Shown in pieces: positions 27,587-36,443 of a stretch of DNA of 64,000 nt. The DNA is from Amycolatopsis nalaikhensis (lineage in GTDB: Bacteria; Actinomycetota; Actinomycetes; Mycobacteriales; Pseudonocardiaceae). Below the pieces are notes generated by a model that worked only from the letters and a program-made list of their open reading frames with translations, did not search any database and had not been told where the DNA came from. Both the position numbers and the translations under genes were made by a program. Where the stretch lies: NCBI RefSeq assembly GCF_030264295.1, contig NZ_CP127173.1:3603501-3667500 (forward strand), read 5' to 3'. Every line of letters starts with the position of its first letter. Position 1 is the first letter of the stretch.

Positions 27587-29752
27587 ATGCGCAAACTCAT
27601 GTTCGGCGCCCTCGCCGGGCTGCTGGTCACCGGCCTGATCCCGGCGACCGCGGCGGCGCAGGGCGAGGCACCCGGCGCTCCCGGCGCCCATCCCAGCTGG
27701 CTGCCCGCGAACAAGACCGGCTTCGGGACCGCCCACGACCGGTCCAGCAACGTCTGGTTCACCCTCCAGGGCGGCCAGATGTCGGAGGTCTACTACCCGG
27801 ACCTGTCGACACCCAGCGTCCGGTCGATGAACTTCGTGGTCACGGACGGCCGCGGCTTCGCGGTCACGGACTACTCCGCCAAGTCGCAACAGGTCCGGCG
27901 CGTCGACGACGACAGCCTGGTCTACGAGCAGACCATCACCGACGACCAGCGCCGCTGGCGCCTGCGCAAGACGTACGTCACCGACCCGGCCGCCACGACC
28001 GTGCTGGTGGACGTCGACTTCCAGTCGCTCACCGGGCGGCCCTACCAGCTCTACGCGGTCGCCGACCCGGACCTGACCAACGACGGCTCCGACGACTCGG
28101 CCGCGCGGCAGGGCGACGCCGTCACCGCGCAGGACGCGTCGAACGCCGCCGCGCTCACCGCGAAGCCCGCCTTCACGAAGACGAGCGTCGGCTACGCGGG
28201 CGCGTCCGACGGGAACACGCAGCTCACGAAGACCTTCCAGCTGAACACCTACGACACCGCGGCGAAGGGCAACGTCCTGCTGACCGGGCAGACGACCGCC
28301 GACGGCCTGCGGAACCGGCACGTCACCCTCGCGCTCGGCATGGGCGCGAAGGCCGCCGACGCCCTCGGCAACGCGCAGGCGTCGCAGCGACGCGGCGTCC
28401 GCGACATCACGCGCGCCTACGACCGCGGCTGGCAGCAGTACCTGCGCGGGGTCAGCAAACCGCCGTCGTCGCTGAAGACCGATGCCGAGCGCGACCTCTA
28501 CAAGGCGTCGATGCTGACGCTCGCCGCGAGCGAGGACAAGCACCACCCCGGCGCCTTCATCGCGTCGCCGAGCATGCCGTGGCGGTTCGGGAACAACGAC
28601 CCCGAGTGGTCGCCGTCCGGCACCTACCACCTCGTCTGGCCGCGCGACCTTTACCAGATCGCCACCGGACTGGCCGCCGGCGGCGACACGGCCGCCGCGA
28701 ACCGCGCGGTGACGTACATGTTCGGCACGCAGCAGCAGGCCGACGGGCACATGCCGCAGAACAGCCGCGTCGACGGCGTCCCGTACTGGACGTCGATCCA
28801 GCTCGACGAAACCGCTTTCCCGATCGTGCTGGCCCAGCAGCTCGGCCGGACCGACCTGTGGCCCGGCGTCCGCAAGGCCGCCGACTTCATCATCGGATAC
28901 CGCGGGCCGGACGGGCAGCCGTCGCCGTACACCCAGCAGGAGCGGTGGGAAGAGCAGGACGGGTGGTCCCCGTCGACCATCGCCTCGGTGATCGCCGGGC
29001 TGGTCTGCGCGGCGGACATCGCGTCGCACAACGGCGCGTCCGCCGACGCCGCCCGGTACCTCGCCGCGGCCGACAAGATGAAGGCCGACCTGCCGAAGCA
29101 GACGATCACCACGAACGGGCCGCTGTCGAAGGACCCGTACTTCGTCCGCTTGACCAAGGACGCCGACGCGAACGCCGGGACGACGTACAACCTGAGCAAC
29201 TCGAGCGTGACGATGGACCAGCGCGCGGTCACCGACGCGGGCTTCCTCGACCTGGTCCGGCTCGGCGTCTACCCCGCCGACGACCCGGTGATCCGGAACA
29301 GCGTCCGGGTGACGGACAAGGACATCGCGTTCACCACGCCGACCGGCCAGTTCTGGCACCGGTACACGAAGGACGGTTACGGCGAGCAGGCCGACGGTTC
29401 GCCGTGGGACTATACGTTCCCGCAGGGCAGCCGCACGACGTACGGCAGGTTGTGGCCGCTGCTGGCGGGCGAGCGCGGCGAGTACGAACTGGCGCTCGGC
29501 GACCCGGCGTCGGCCGCGCGGCGGCTGCGTGACCTCGGCCGGGTGAGCAGCTCGGCGGAGACCATGCCGGAGCAGGTGTGGGACGAGAACCCGCCGTCGG
29601 GCCAGACGGGCTTCCCGGCGGGCACGCCGAACACGTCGGCGACGCCGCTGGCCTGGACGCACGCGCAGTACGTCCGCCTCGCCTGGGACGTCAAGGCGGG
29701 CTCGGTGCTGGAGACGCCGAAGGTGGTCCGCTGCCACTTCCTCGGCTGCTGA
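27587..29752 (+). CDS. Secreted GH15 glucoamylase / glucodextranase-like enzyme
   Basis: A 721-residue exported enzyme. The signal peptide is about 1-25 (MFGALAGLLVTGLIPATAAA). An N-terminal beta-sandwich domain (about 35-290, GFGTAHDRSSNVWFTLQGGQMSEVYYPD) precedes the (alpha/alpha)6 GH15 barrel (about 300-710) with HLVWPRDLYQIATGLAAGGD, VWDENPPSGQTGFPAGTPN and TPLAWTHAQYVRL. VWPRD is a substrate-binding motif, and the Glu in PEQVWDE fits the general base. It probably releases glucose from alpha-glucans outside the cell. Confidence 0.9.
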   Translation: MRKLMFGALAGLLVTGLIPATAAAQGEAPGAPGAHPSWLPANKTGFGTAHDRSSNVWFTLQGGQMSEVYYPDLSTPSVRSMNFVVTDGRGFAVTDYSAKSQQVRRVDDDSLVYEQTITDDQRRWRLRKTYVTDPAATTVLVDVDFQSLTGRPYQLYAVADPDLTNDGSDDSAARQGDAVTAQDASNAAALTAKPAFTKTSVGYAGASDGNTQLTKTFQLNTYDTAAKGNVLLTGQTTADGLRNRHVTLALGMGAKAADALGNAQASQRRGVRDITRAYDRGWQQYLRGVSKPPSSLKTDAERDLYKASMLTLAASEDKHHPGAFIASPSMPWRFGNNDPEWSPSGTYHLVWPRDLYQIATGLAAGGDTAAANRAVTYMFGTQQQADGHMPQNSRVDGVPYWTSIQLDETAFPIVLAQQLGRTDLWPGVRKAADFIIGYRGPDGQPSPYTQQERWEEQDGWSPSTIASVIAGLVCAADIASHNGASADAARYLAAADKMKADLPKQTITTNGPLSKDPYFVRLTKDADANAGTTYNLSNSSVTMDQRAVTDAGFLDLVRLGVYPADDPVIRNSVRVTDKDIAFTTPTGQFWHRYTKDGYGEQADGSPWDYTFPQGSRTTYGRLWPLLAGERGEYELALGDPASAARRLRDLGRVSSSAETMPEQVWDENPPSGQTGFPAGTPNTSATPLAWTHAQYVRLAWDVKAGSVLETPKVVRCHFLGC

Positions 29753-29756
29753 GTCT

Positions 29757-29847
29757 CAAGCGCCCCAATGTGGCGTTCGGTGCGTTGGACGCACCGAACG
29801 CCACATTGGGTGCGTCAGACGCAACCAACGCCACATTGGGGCGCTTG
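29757..29847. repeat. Branched intergenic palindrome, 21-bp arms
   Basis: Arms 29757-29777 and 29827-29847 are perfectly complementary. Inside, a GGTGCGT/ACGCACC stem and a second GCGTC/GACGC stem give a branched fold, and part of the arm sequence (AACGCCACATTGGG) is repeated inside. It separates convergent GH15 and def genes. It belongs to the same family as 15709-15797. Confidence 0.85.
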
Positions 29848-29858
29848 GGGCCGGGCGG

Positions 29859-30437
29859 TCAGATGACGGCGCCGTCGTCCTCCGGGGTGCGAGGGGGGAG
29901 CCACGAATTGCCGGGGACGCCCCACTTGTTGTGCTTCAGCATCTTCTTCGCCGCGCGCGCGTGGCGGCCGACCAGGCGGTCCAGGTAGATGTACCCGTCC
30001 AGGTGATCGGTCTCGTGCTGCAGGCAGCGCGCGAAGTAGCCGGTGCCCTCGACCTCGATCGGGTTGCCCTCGACGTCGTAGCCGGTCACCTTCGCCCACT
30101 TCGCGCGGCCCGTCGGGTACGACTCGCCGGGTGCCGAGAGGCAGCCCTCCCAGTCGTCGTCCGGGTCCGGCATGGTCTCCGGGATCTCCGACGTCTCCAG
30201 CTTCGGGTTGACCACGACCCCCTTGTGGCGGACGCCCTCGTCGTCCGGGCAGTCGTAGACGAACACCCGCAGGCCGAGCCCGATCTGGTTCGCGGCGAGG
30301 CCGACGCCCTCGGCGGCGTACATCGTCTCGAACATGTCCTCGGTGAGCGTGCGCAGCTTCTCGTCGAACTCGGTGATCTCCCGGGTCGGCTGGTGCAGCA
30401 CGGGCTCGCCCGCGATAACGATGGGGTGGATGGTCAC
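29859..30437 (-). CDS. def: Peptide deformylase
   Basis: A 192-residue metalloprotease removing the formyl group from nascent proteins. All three family motifs are intact: [10 protein letters not shown] (44-53), EGCLSAPGE with metal ligand Cys99, and QHETDHLDG with ligands His141 and His145 and catalytic Glu142. The GTG start at 30437 gives [14 protein letters not shown]. It matches Rv0429c in neighbourhood, being divergent from a DUF3263 gene. Confidence 0.96.
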   Translation of the reverse strand: MTIHPIVIAGEPVLHQPTREITEFDEKLRTLTEDMFETMYAAEGVGLAANQIGLGLRVFVYDCPDDEGVRHKGVVVNPKLETSEIPETMPDPDDDWEGCLSAPGESYPTGRAKWAKVTGYDVEGNPIEVEGTGYFARCLQHETDHLDGYIYLDRLVGRHARAAKKMLKHNKWGVPGNSWLPPRTPEDDGAVI

Positions 30438-30592
30438 GGCGAGCCAGTTTAGTCGGACCCTTCTGGTAGACCTGCATCAGACCGTGACGCGCCGACGCGG
30501 ATGCCCACGTCGGCGGCCGCTTCCGTGGTTGAATGGCGCCCGCGGAAGAGCTAGGTCTGATTCGCCATGACGCCCGATTGAGAGGGACTCGG

Positions 30593-30901
30593 ATGGACGC
30601 CGCGGAGTCGATGGCTGAGCCGCAGCCGTCGCCGCCGAAGCCCGTACCCGGCCTGACCGAACGCGAGGTCGAGATCCTCGCCTTCGAGCGCCAGTGGTGG
30701 CGACACGCCGGGGCGAAGGAGAACGCCATCCGCGAACGCTTCGACTTGTCCGCGACGCGCTACTACCAGCTGCTCAACAAGCTGCTGGAGAAGCCGGAGG
30801 CGATCGAAGCCGACCCGATGCTGGTGAAGCGGCTGCGCAAGACCCGCGCCGCCCGCCAGCGCAAGCGCGGCGCCCGGCGACTGGGGATCGAGCTGAAATG
30901 A
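30593..30901 (+). CDS. DUF3263 small DNA-binding-like protein
   Basis: A 102-residue protein with the core LTEREVEILAFERQWWRHAGAKE and RFDLSATRYYQLLNKLLEKPEA, a predicted helix-turn-helix, and a basic C-terminus (RLRKTRAARQRKRGARR). This is the actinobacterial DUF3263 pattern (Rv0430 type). ATG 30593 follows GAGAGGGA. Its stop overlaps the next ATG (ATGA), so it is translationally coupled to the LytR_C gene. Confidence 0.85.
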   Translation: MDAAESMAEPQPSPPKPVPGLTEREVEILAFERQWWRHAGAKENAIRERFDLSATRYYQLLNKLLEKPEAIEADPMLVKRLRKTRAARQRKRGARRLGIELK

Positions 30902-31527
30902 GCGTGTTTTCCGGACTTTCCCGGCCGATGAAAGCCGCGGGCGTCGCGCTGATCGGGGTGGCCATCGTCGCCGCCGTCATCGGCGGGATCTCCGCGCTGA
31001 GCGGTGACGGGTCGAACGAGGCCGGGCCGAGCGGCACTTCCTCGACGCCGCCGGGTACTTCGGGCGGGACCTCGGCCCCGCCTTCGGGGACGTCTTCGCC
31101 GAGCGCCCCACCGTCGACCTCGGCGAACCCGTCGTCGCCGACGCCGCCGTCACCGACCAGCCCGGGGGCCGGCCAGCCGACGCAGGGCCAGCCGGGGCAG
31201 CCGGGCGGTGACCAGCAGGCGTCCAACAAGTGGGTGACCGTCCGGGTGTTCAACAACTCGACGATCAAGGGCCTGGCGGACCGCGCGGCGGAGGACTTCC
31301 GCGGCTCGGGCTGGAACGTCAACGAGGTCGGCAACTACTCCCAGGGCGTCATCCCGACGACGACGGCGTTCTACCGCCCGGGCACCGACGAGGAAGCCGC
31401 GGCCAAGCAGCTCGCGCAGGAGTTCGGCATCAAGGCCGAGCCCCGCTTCGAAGGCATCCAGAGCGCGAGCCCCGGCGTGATAGTGATCGTGACGAAAGAG
31501 TACGAGTCCGGCCACAAGGGCAGCTGA
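30898..31527 (+). CDS. LytR C-terminal domain membrane protein (VirR-like)
   Basis: A 209-residue protein. A cytoplasmic N-terminus and one membrane helix (about 11-33, AAGVALIGVAIVAAVIGGISA) precede a Ser/Pro/Gly-rich linker (about 38-110) and a LytR_C domain (about 115-209, VTVRVFNNSTIKGLADRAAEDFRGSGWNV). It holds the same place as M. tuberculosis Rv0431/VirR, a LytR_C protein tied to vesicle release and the cell envelope. Function here is inferred from domain and position. Confidence 0.85.
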   Translation: MSVFSGLSRPMKAAGVALIGVAIVAAVIGGISALSGDGSNEAGPSGTSSTPPGTSGGTSAPPSGTSSPSAPPSTSANPSSPTPPSPTSPGAGQPTQGQPGQPGGDQQASNKWVTVRVFNNSTIKGLADRAAEDFRGSGWNVNEVGNYSQGVIPTTTAFYRPGTDEEAAAKQLAQEFGIKAEPRFEGIQSASPGVIVIVTKEYESGHKGS

Positions 31528-31538
31528 CGTCTTGAGCG

Positions 31539-31570
31539 AAGGGGCCGTCACCCGCGGGTGACGGCCCCTT
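31539..31570. terminator. Bidirectional hairpin between convergent genes
   Basis: Arms AAGGGGCCGTCACCC (31539-31553) and GGGTGACGGCCCCTT (31556-31570) are perfect with a 2-base loop, lying between the VirR-like stop (31527) and the ATPase stop (31573). Short T or A runs flank both sides, so it can act in both directions. Confidence 0.85.
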
Positions 31571-31572
31571 TC

Positions 31573-33852
31573 TCATTCGCCCGCCTGGGTCTTCGCGTAG
31601 GCCTCGAGCGCGGCGAGCTGGCCCGGGTCGAGGCTGGGGCGGACCGTCTTCCGCGCCGTCTCGAGGTGGGCCGCGGTGACTTCGCGGGCCTCCAGGGACT
31701 CGCGCATCGCCGTCAGCGCCGCCTCGCGGATCAGGGCGGCGCAGTCGGCGGCCGAGTAACCGTCCAGAGTGGACGCGAGCGCCGCGAGGTCCACATCGGA
31801 GGCCAGCGGCGTGTTCTTCGAGCTGGCCGCGAGGATCGCCGCGCGGGCCTCGGCGTCCGGCGGCGGCACGTAGACGCGGCGCTCGAGCCGTCCCGGCCGC
31901 AGCAGCGCCGGGTCGACCAGCTCGGGCCGGTTCGTCGCGCCCAGCACGACGACCTCGCGCATCGGCTCGACGCCGTCGAGCTCGGTGAGCAGCGCCGCGA
32001 CGACGCGGTCGGCCACGCCGGAGTCGGACGACTGGCCGCGGCGCGGAGCCAGCGCGTCGACCTCGTCCAGGAAGATCAGCGCGGGCGCGGCCTCCGCGGC
32101 GCGGCGGAACAGCTCCCGCACCGCGCGCTCGGACTCGCCGACCCACTTGTCCAGCAGCTCGGCGCCCTTGACCGCGAAGACGTTCAGCGCGCCGGTGCCC
32201 GCGAGCGCCCGCACCAGGAACGTCTTGCCGCCACCGGGCGGCCCGTAGAGCAGCACCCCGCGCGGCGGGTCGACGCCGAGCCGGGCGAACGAGTCCGGGT
32301 ACCGCAGCGGCCACAGCACGGCTTCGGTGAGCGACTGCTTGACGTCGACCATGTTGCCGACGTCGTCCAGCGTCAGCCCGCCGGTGGCGAGGTTGTCCGA
32401 AGTGGACATCGACACCGGACGGACGGTCGCCAGCGCGTCCAGCAGGTCCTGCTGCGAGATGCGCGGCTCGTCGGTGTCGCGCTGGCGCAGCGCGGCCCGC
32501 AGCGCCGCGTCCCGCCGGAGCGCGATGAGGTCCGCGGCGACGAAGCCGGGCGTCCGCTCGGCGAGGACGCCGCAGTCGATGCCGGTGTCGAGCGGGACGT
32601 CGCGGAGCAGGACGTTCAGCAGCTCGCGCCGGGTCTTCGCGTCCGGCAGCGCCAGGCCCAGCTCGCGGTCGAGCAGGTCGGCGGCCCGCAGGCGGGGGTC
32701 GGCGGACTCCGCGCGGGCGGTGGTCGCGACGACGGCGAACCGCTCGCGCCGCAACGCCGTCCGCAGCTCTTCCAGCACGACCGTGGCCACCGGCGGCGGC
32801 GTGGCCGCGGGCAGCAGCGCGTCGACGTCGGTGAGCAGCAGCACCGCGGGCCCGTCCGCCGAGCCGATCGCCTCGCGCAGGCGCGCGACCGCGACGTTCG
32901 GGTCCAGCACGGCGAGGTTCGGCGCGGCCACCGGCACCACGCGGATGTCGGCCTCGGCCGCGACCGCCCGCACCAGCGTCGCCTTGCCGACGCCTTCGGG
33001 GCCGGACAGCAGCACCCCGAGGTGGGCGGGAGCACCCAGCCGGGCCAGCAGCTCGGGCCGGTGGAACGCCAGGTCGAACCACTCGCCGAGCTTGCGCGCG
33101 GCCGCCTCGGCCCCGATCAGGTCGGCCAGTGGCACGGCCGGTTCGGCGGTCACCTCGGCCACGACTTCGTCTTCGACGATCTCGGCGTCGATCCACTCTT
33201 CGGCGGCGGTGACGGCGGAGGTGCGCACCAGCGCGGTCGCCGTCCGGGGCGCGGCGGGCTCGGCGGTGGCCGGCCGCGCGCCGTCGCGCCAGACGACCAC
33301 AGTGGACGGTCCGACGGCGACGGTGCCGGACGGCTCGGTGGCGGTGACGGTGAGCAGCTCGTTCGTCCAGGTGGCCCCGATCGCCCGCGAAAGCTGCCCG
33401 CGCAGCCCGGCGGGATCCGACCCGGGCTGCGGCGCGAGGTCCTGGGGGAGCAGGGAAACGGCGTCCCCGACGGTGAGCACCTTGCCGATCAACGCGAGCC
33501 GCAGGGTGTGCGGGCTGAGCGAGACGCTGGCCAGCCGCGACCCGGCGACGGTCACGGTCTTGGCCGCCGAGACGTCGGCGGGCGCGACGACGACTTCGGA
33601 GCCTTCGGTGACGCCGAGGTTCGACATGGTGACGTCGTCGGTGAGCACGACCCCGGGCACGCCGGCTTCGTCGGCGGGCGCGGCGAGGGCGGCGCTGACC
33701 CGGGCGCCGGTGAGGTGCACGGCATCCCAGGCCCGCAGCCCCAAGGCATCGAGGACTTCGGGGTGCAGCCGGACGACACCGCGACGGGTGTCCAGCGCGG
33801 ACGGCGTGTGCCGGACGGTCAAGGTGATCTGCGGGTGGCTCACGCCGTTCAC
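31573..33852 (-). CDS. Cdc48-like tandem AAA+ ATPase (Rv0435c type)
   Basis: A 759-residue protein. An N-terminal double-psi/Cdc48-N-like region (about 10-180) precedes two AAA+ modules. D1 (about 245-490) has a Walker A GPEGVGKAT and a Walker B LLLTDVDAL without the catalytic Glu. D2 (about 500-750) is canonical: GPPGGGKT near 540, LIFLDEVDAL, and arginine finger region RPGRLERRVYVP. D1 is therefore probably a binding or structural ring and D2 the motor. Position beside pssA-psd matches Rv0435c-Rv0437c. Substrates are unknown; protein unfolding is inferred from family. Confidence 0.88.
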   Translation of the reverse strand: MNGVSHPQITLTVRHTPSALDTRRGVVRLHPEVLDALGLRAWDAVHLTGARVSAALAAPADEAGVPGVVLTDDVTMSNLGVTEGSEVVVAPADVSAAKTVTVAGSRLASVSLSPHTLRLALIGKVLTVGDAVSLLPQDLAPQPGSDPAGLRGQLSRAIGATWTNELLTVTATEPSGTVAVGPSTVVVWRDGARPATAEPAAPRTATALVRTSAVTAAEEWIDAEIVEDEVVAEVTAEPAVPLADLIGAEAAARKLGEWFDLAFHRPELLARLGAPAHLGVLLSGPEGVGKATLVRAVAAEADIRVVPVAAPNLAVLDPNVAVARLREAIGSADGPAVLLLTDVDALLPAATPPPVATVVLEELRTALRRERFAVVATTARAESADPRLRAADLLDRELGLALPDAKTRRELLNVLLRDVPLDTGIDCGVLAERTPGFVAADLIALRRDAALRAALRQRDTDEPRISQQDLLDALATVRPVSMSTSDNLATGGLTLDDVGNMVDVKQSLTEAVLWPLRYPDSFARLGVDPPRGVLLYGPPGGGKTFLVRALAGTGALNVFAVKGAELLDKWVGESERAVRELFRRAAEAAPALIFLDEVDALAPRRGQSSDSGVADRVVAALLTELDGVEPMREVVVLGATNRPELVDPALLRPGRLERRVYVPPPDAEARAAILAASSKNTPLASDVDLAALASTLDGYSAADCAALIREAALTAMRESLEAREVTAAHLETARKTVRPSLDPGQLAALEAYAKTQAGE

Positions 33853-33859
33853 CCTAGCG

Positions 33860-33940
33860 AGCTGAAGGGGACGTTCAGCGCATCAGATGCGCTGAAGGGC
33901 GCTTTCCTCGCGGGAGACGCCAGGAAAGTCCCCTTCAGCT
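33860..33940. repeat. Branched palindrome, family with AGCTGAAGGGGA arms
   Basis: Outer arms AGCTGAAGGGGA (33860-33871) and TCCCCTTCAGCT (33929-33940) enclose two inner hairpins: TTCAGCGCAT/ATGCGCTGAA and CTTTCCT/AGGAAAG. It lies between pssA and the ATPase gene on the same strand, reaching the pssA stop codon. The relative at 42685-42777 follows the kinase gene. It likely ends or attenuates pssA transcription. Confidence 0.8.
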
Positions 33941-34887
33941 CACTTGCGGCGCAGGCCGATCTGCCGCCACGACCGGCGGCGCGGGCCCTGGCCGTTTTCG
34001 CTGACCCGGGGCGTCCGGGCCGTCTCGCGCGGCAGCCGGACCGCGCGCATCGCCGCGCCCGCCACCCGGCGGCGCAACGGCGGCCGCAGCCCCAGGCGGC
34101 GCGGCGAGCGGGCCCGGCGGATCGCGCGGCGTTCGCGCGGCGGGACCGTCCAGGCCTCCGGGTGCGCCGCCAGCCAGCGGTGCCGGTGGATCGAGTACGG
34201 GATGTGCGCCAGGTACAGGATCATCGCCGCGATCAGCGCGACCAGCGGGAACTGGATGATCGCCGCGGCCAGCAGGGCCACGCCGAGCAGCAGCGGGGCG
34301 ATCGCCTTGGCCGGGGCCTTGACCGTCTTCAGCGACAGCGTCGGGATGCGGCTGATCAGCAACGCCGCGATGGCGACCGTCCACGCCCACACGACGTACT
34401 GCGAGGACCACCACCCGGAACCCCACTGCAGGTACGCCACCAGCGGCAGCATCGCCAGCAGGCCACCCGCGGGCGCCGGGACGCCGACGAAGAACTCGCT
34501 CGCGTACGGCGGCTGCTCGGTGTCGTCCAGCAGGGTGTTGAACCGGGCCAGCCGCAGGATCATGCAGACGGCGAAGATCAGCGACGCCACCCAGCCGATC
34601 CGGTCCGCGCCCGTCTGCCACACGTAGATGACCAGCGCCGGGGCCACGCCGAACGAGATGCCGTCGGACAGCGAGTCCAGCTCCGCGCCCATCTTCGACG
34701 TCGCGTCGAGCAGGCGGGCGATGCGGCCGTCCAGGCTGTCGAGCACCGCCGCGATGCCGATCGAGGCGATCGCCATCGCGTAGTTCTTCGTCAGCGCGAA
34801 CTGCACGGCCGACAGGCCGGCGCACAACGCCAGCACCGTGATGGCGTTCGGCAGCAGCCGGACACCGGGGGTGGTCACGCGGACCAT
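33940..34887 (-). CDS. pssA: CDP-diacylglycerol--serine O-phosphatidyltransferase
   Basis: A 315-residue integral membrane enzyme making phosphatidylserine. The CDP-alcohol phosphotransferase motif DG-x2-AR-x8-G-x3-D-x3-D is complete (DSLDGRIARLLDATSKMG ... ELDSLSD). About six to eight membrane segments follow, then an unusually basic cytoplasmic tail of about 70 residues (RRAIRRARSPRRLGL). It starts 3 bases after the psd stop, so both are co-transcribed and supply phosphatidylethanolamine. Confidence 0.93.
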   Translation of the reverse strand: MVRVTTPGVRLLPNAITVLALCAGLSAVQFALTKNYAMAIASIGIAAVLDSLDGRIARLLDATSKMGAELDSLSDGISFGVAPALVIYVWQTGADRIGWVASLIFAVCMILRLARFNTLLDDTEQPPYASEFFVGVPAPAGGLLAMLPLVAYLQWGSGWWSSQYVVWAWTVAIAALLISRIPTLSLKTVKAPAKAIAPLLLGVALLAAAIIQFPLVALIAAMILYLAHIPYSIHRHRWLAAHPEAWTVPPRERRAIRRARSPRRLGLRPPLRRRVAGAAMRAVRLPRETARTPRVSENGQGPRRRSWRQIGLRRK

Positions 34888-34890
34888 CGA

Positions 34891-35613
34891 TCAGCCTTTC
34901 GCGGGCGCGGGGAGTTCGGCGATCACGGTCTCGCCGCCGACCGTGCGCTGGCCCTTGGCGACCAGCACCCGCGAGCCCGGCGGGAGGTAGAGGTCGACCC
35001 GGGAGCCGAACCGGATGATGCCGTAGGTCGCGCCGGCGCCGACCTTGTCGCCCTCGCGGATCTCGCAGAGGATGCGGCGCGCGACCAGCCCGGCGATCTG
35101 CACGACGACGAGCTCGTGGCCGTCCTCGGTGCGCATCAGCACGGAGTTGCGTTCGTTGTCGTCGCTCGCCTTGTCCAGGTCCGCGGAGAGGAACTTGCCC
35201 GGCCGGTAGGCGACCCGCTCGATCACGCCGTTCGCCGGCACGCGCTGGACGTGCACGTCGAACACCGAGAGGAACACCGACACGCGCATCCGCGGCTCGG
35301 CGGGCAGGCCCAGCTCGGCGGGCGGGACGGCTTCTTCGATCAGGGACACGAGACCGTCGGCCGAGGCAAGCGCGACGCCGTCGCGCGGCGGCGGGACCCG
35401 CTTCGGCTCGCGGAAGAACGCGGCGGTGGCCGCGGTCGCGAGCGCGCCGACGAGCCCGAGGCGCTTGGAGAACCGGCGGGCGACCAACGTCGCGGCGATG
35501 CCGCCCGCCACGAACGGGCGACCGGCGGGGTGCATCGGCGGCAGCGTTTCGCGGGCGAGCTGGAGGGCGTGCGCGACTGGGTTGCCGGCGGGCTCCGGCC
35601 GGGTGCCGCTCAT
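34891..35613 (-). CDS. psd: Phosphatidylserine decarboxylase
   Basis: A 240-residue membrane-associated proenzyme of the short (Psd-B/archaetidylserine-like) type. The self-cleavage site is FGSRVDLYLP, where the Ser becomes the pyruvoyl group. VFLSVFDVHVQRVPANG is the conserved histidine-bearing motif. ATG 35613 fits the family start; a longer frame would add about 140 atypical residues. It is first in psd-pssA and converts phosphatidylserine to phosphatidylethanolamine. Confidence 0.92.
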   Translation of the reverse strand: MSGTRPEPAGNPVAHALQLARETLPPMHPAGRPFVAGGIAATLVARRFSKRLGLVGALATAATAAFFREPKRVPPPRDGVALASADGLVSLIEEAVPPAELGLPAEPRMRVSVFLSVFDVHVQRVPANGVIERVAYRPGKFLSADLDKASDDNERNSVLMRTEDGHELVVVQIAGLVARRILCEIREGDKVGAGATYGIIRFGSRVDLYLPPGSRVLVAKGQRTVGGETVIAELPAPAKG

Positions 35614-35873
35614 GGTCGGGTCCCCTGGTTTCGTGTCGGAAGAACGGGTCGGCGCCGGAGCTCCGGCGGCCGCGGATGGGCGCCACCACGCTACCGCTGC
35701 CCCAGGCAGGGCTCGCGCCGCGCCCCTGGTGGGCTCCTCCGCGAGGGTGTCCCCGCGGCGGGTGGGAGGGACCACATCCCGGTAACACAAGGTCGAATTC
35801 GCCGATAACTCTGGGTAGTTGACGCCGTTCGGGGCGCTGCCGCGGGCAGTCCCCGCCAGACCTGGGAGGACCG

Positions 35874-36095
35874 ATGACCGACCGCCGCGATCCCGCCCAG
35901 GCTCGTCTCGACGACCTGCTGGGCGCGTGGCGCCGGGAGATCGAGGAGGTGCCGGTGCCGCCGCTGGTCGACCCGGCGCGCGCGGTCGACGTCGTCCTGG
36001 CGGCGAGGCGGAGCCGGGTGCATGCGCCCCCCGACGGCGCATGCACCCGGCCGCGGGATTCGGGCCTGCGAGACGCGCAGAAGGACGTATTTTAA
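35874..36095 (+). CDS. Possible small protein or truncated gene
   Basis: A 73-residue frame starting MTDRRDPAQARLDDLLGAWR behind a good ribosome site (GGGAGG at about 35862). The first 48 residues have normal coding character. The remainder crosses a perfect 15-bp-arm hairpin (36014-36050) and reads as low-quality sequence (HAPPDGACTRPRDS), so the original 3' part may have been replaced by a palindrome insertion. No family recognised. It could also be non-coding. Confidence 0.4.
   Translation: MTDRRDPAQARLDDLLGAWRREIEEVPVPPLVDPARAVDVVLAARRSRVHAPPDGACTRPRDSGLRDAQKDVF
36014..36050. repeat. Perfect hairpin, 15-bp arms
   Basis: Arms 36014-36028 (CCGGGTGCATGCGCC) and 36036-36050 are perfectly complementary around a 7-base loop. 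It lies inside the 3' half of the small frame 35874-36095 and could be a terminator or an inserted palindromic element. Confidence 0.7.
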
Positions 36096-36135
36096 CCGCG
36101 AAAGTCCCCGTTGATCACGGATCGTCCGGCAAACG

Positions 36136-36420
36136 TTACAAACGGTCACTCGGACGTCGGCCGACACGGGACGCGAGCCGCAGGATCGCCAGCAGCACCA
36201 CGGCACCCAGGATGGCCACGCCGAAGCTCGGGAAGTCGAACTCGAACGTCTTCGCCTGGCCGGTCGCGAGCCGGTAGAGCAGCCCGCCGAGCGCCGCGCC
36301 GACCACACCGACGAGCACGCTGACCAGGCAGCCCTGCCGCCGCCGGTCCCGGCCGCCGACGACCAGGTTCGCGGCCCAGCCGACGATCGCGCCGAAGATC
36401 ACCCATGCGACGAAACCCAT
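36136..36420 (-). CDS. GlsB/YeaQ/YmgE-family stress membrane protein
   Basis: A 94-residue protein with three hydrophobic helices and the family pattern GFVAWVIFGAIVGWAANLVVGG, then RRQGCLVSVLVGVVGAALGG and a last helix (FGVAILGAVVLLAILRL). Such transglycosylase-associated proteins are stress-induced; function is poorly known. It is divergent from the ArsR gene, and the operator-like repeats at 36444-36490 lie in the shared upstream region. Confidence 0.9.
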   Translation of the reverse strand: MGFVAWVIFGAIVGWAANLVVGGRDRRRQGCLVSVLVGVVGAALGGLLYRLATGQAKTFEFDFPSFGVAILGAVVLLAILRLASRVGRRPSDRL

Positions 36421-36443
36421 GATCGGAGCTTACGCGAGCAGTC

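Noticed and set aside
33860..33940. tRNA gene (cloverleaf-like fold)
   Set aside because: The outer 12-bp stem is too long for an acceptor stem and no TTC-arm, anticodon-loop or CCA-type end can be placed.
31558..35808. Long plus-strand open frame of over 1400 codons opposite the ATPase, pssA and psd genes
   Set aside because: It spans three well-supported minus-strand genes and reads as low-complexity Arg/Gly/Gln sequence; it is a GC-bias shadow.
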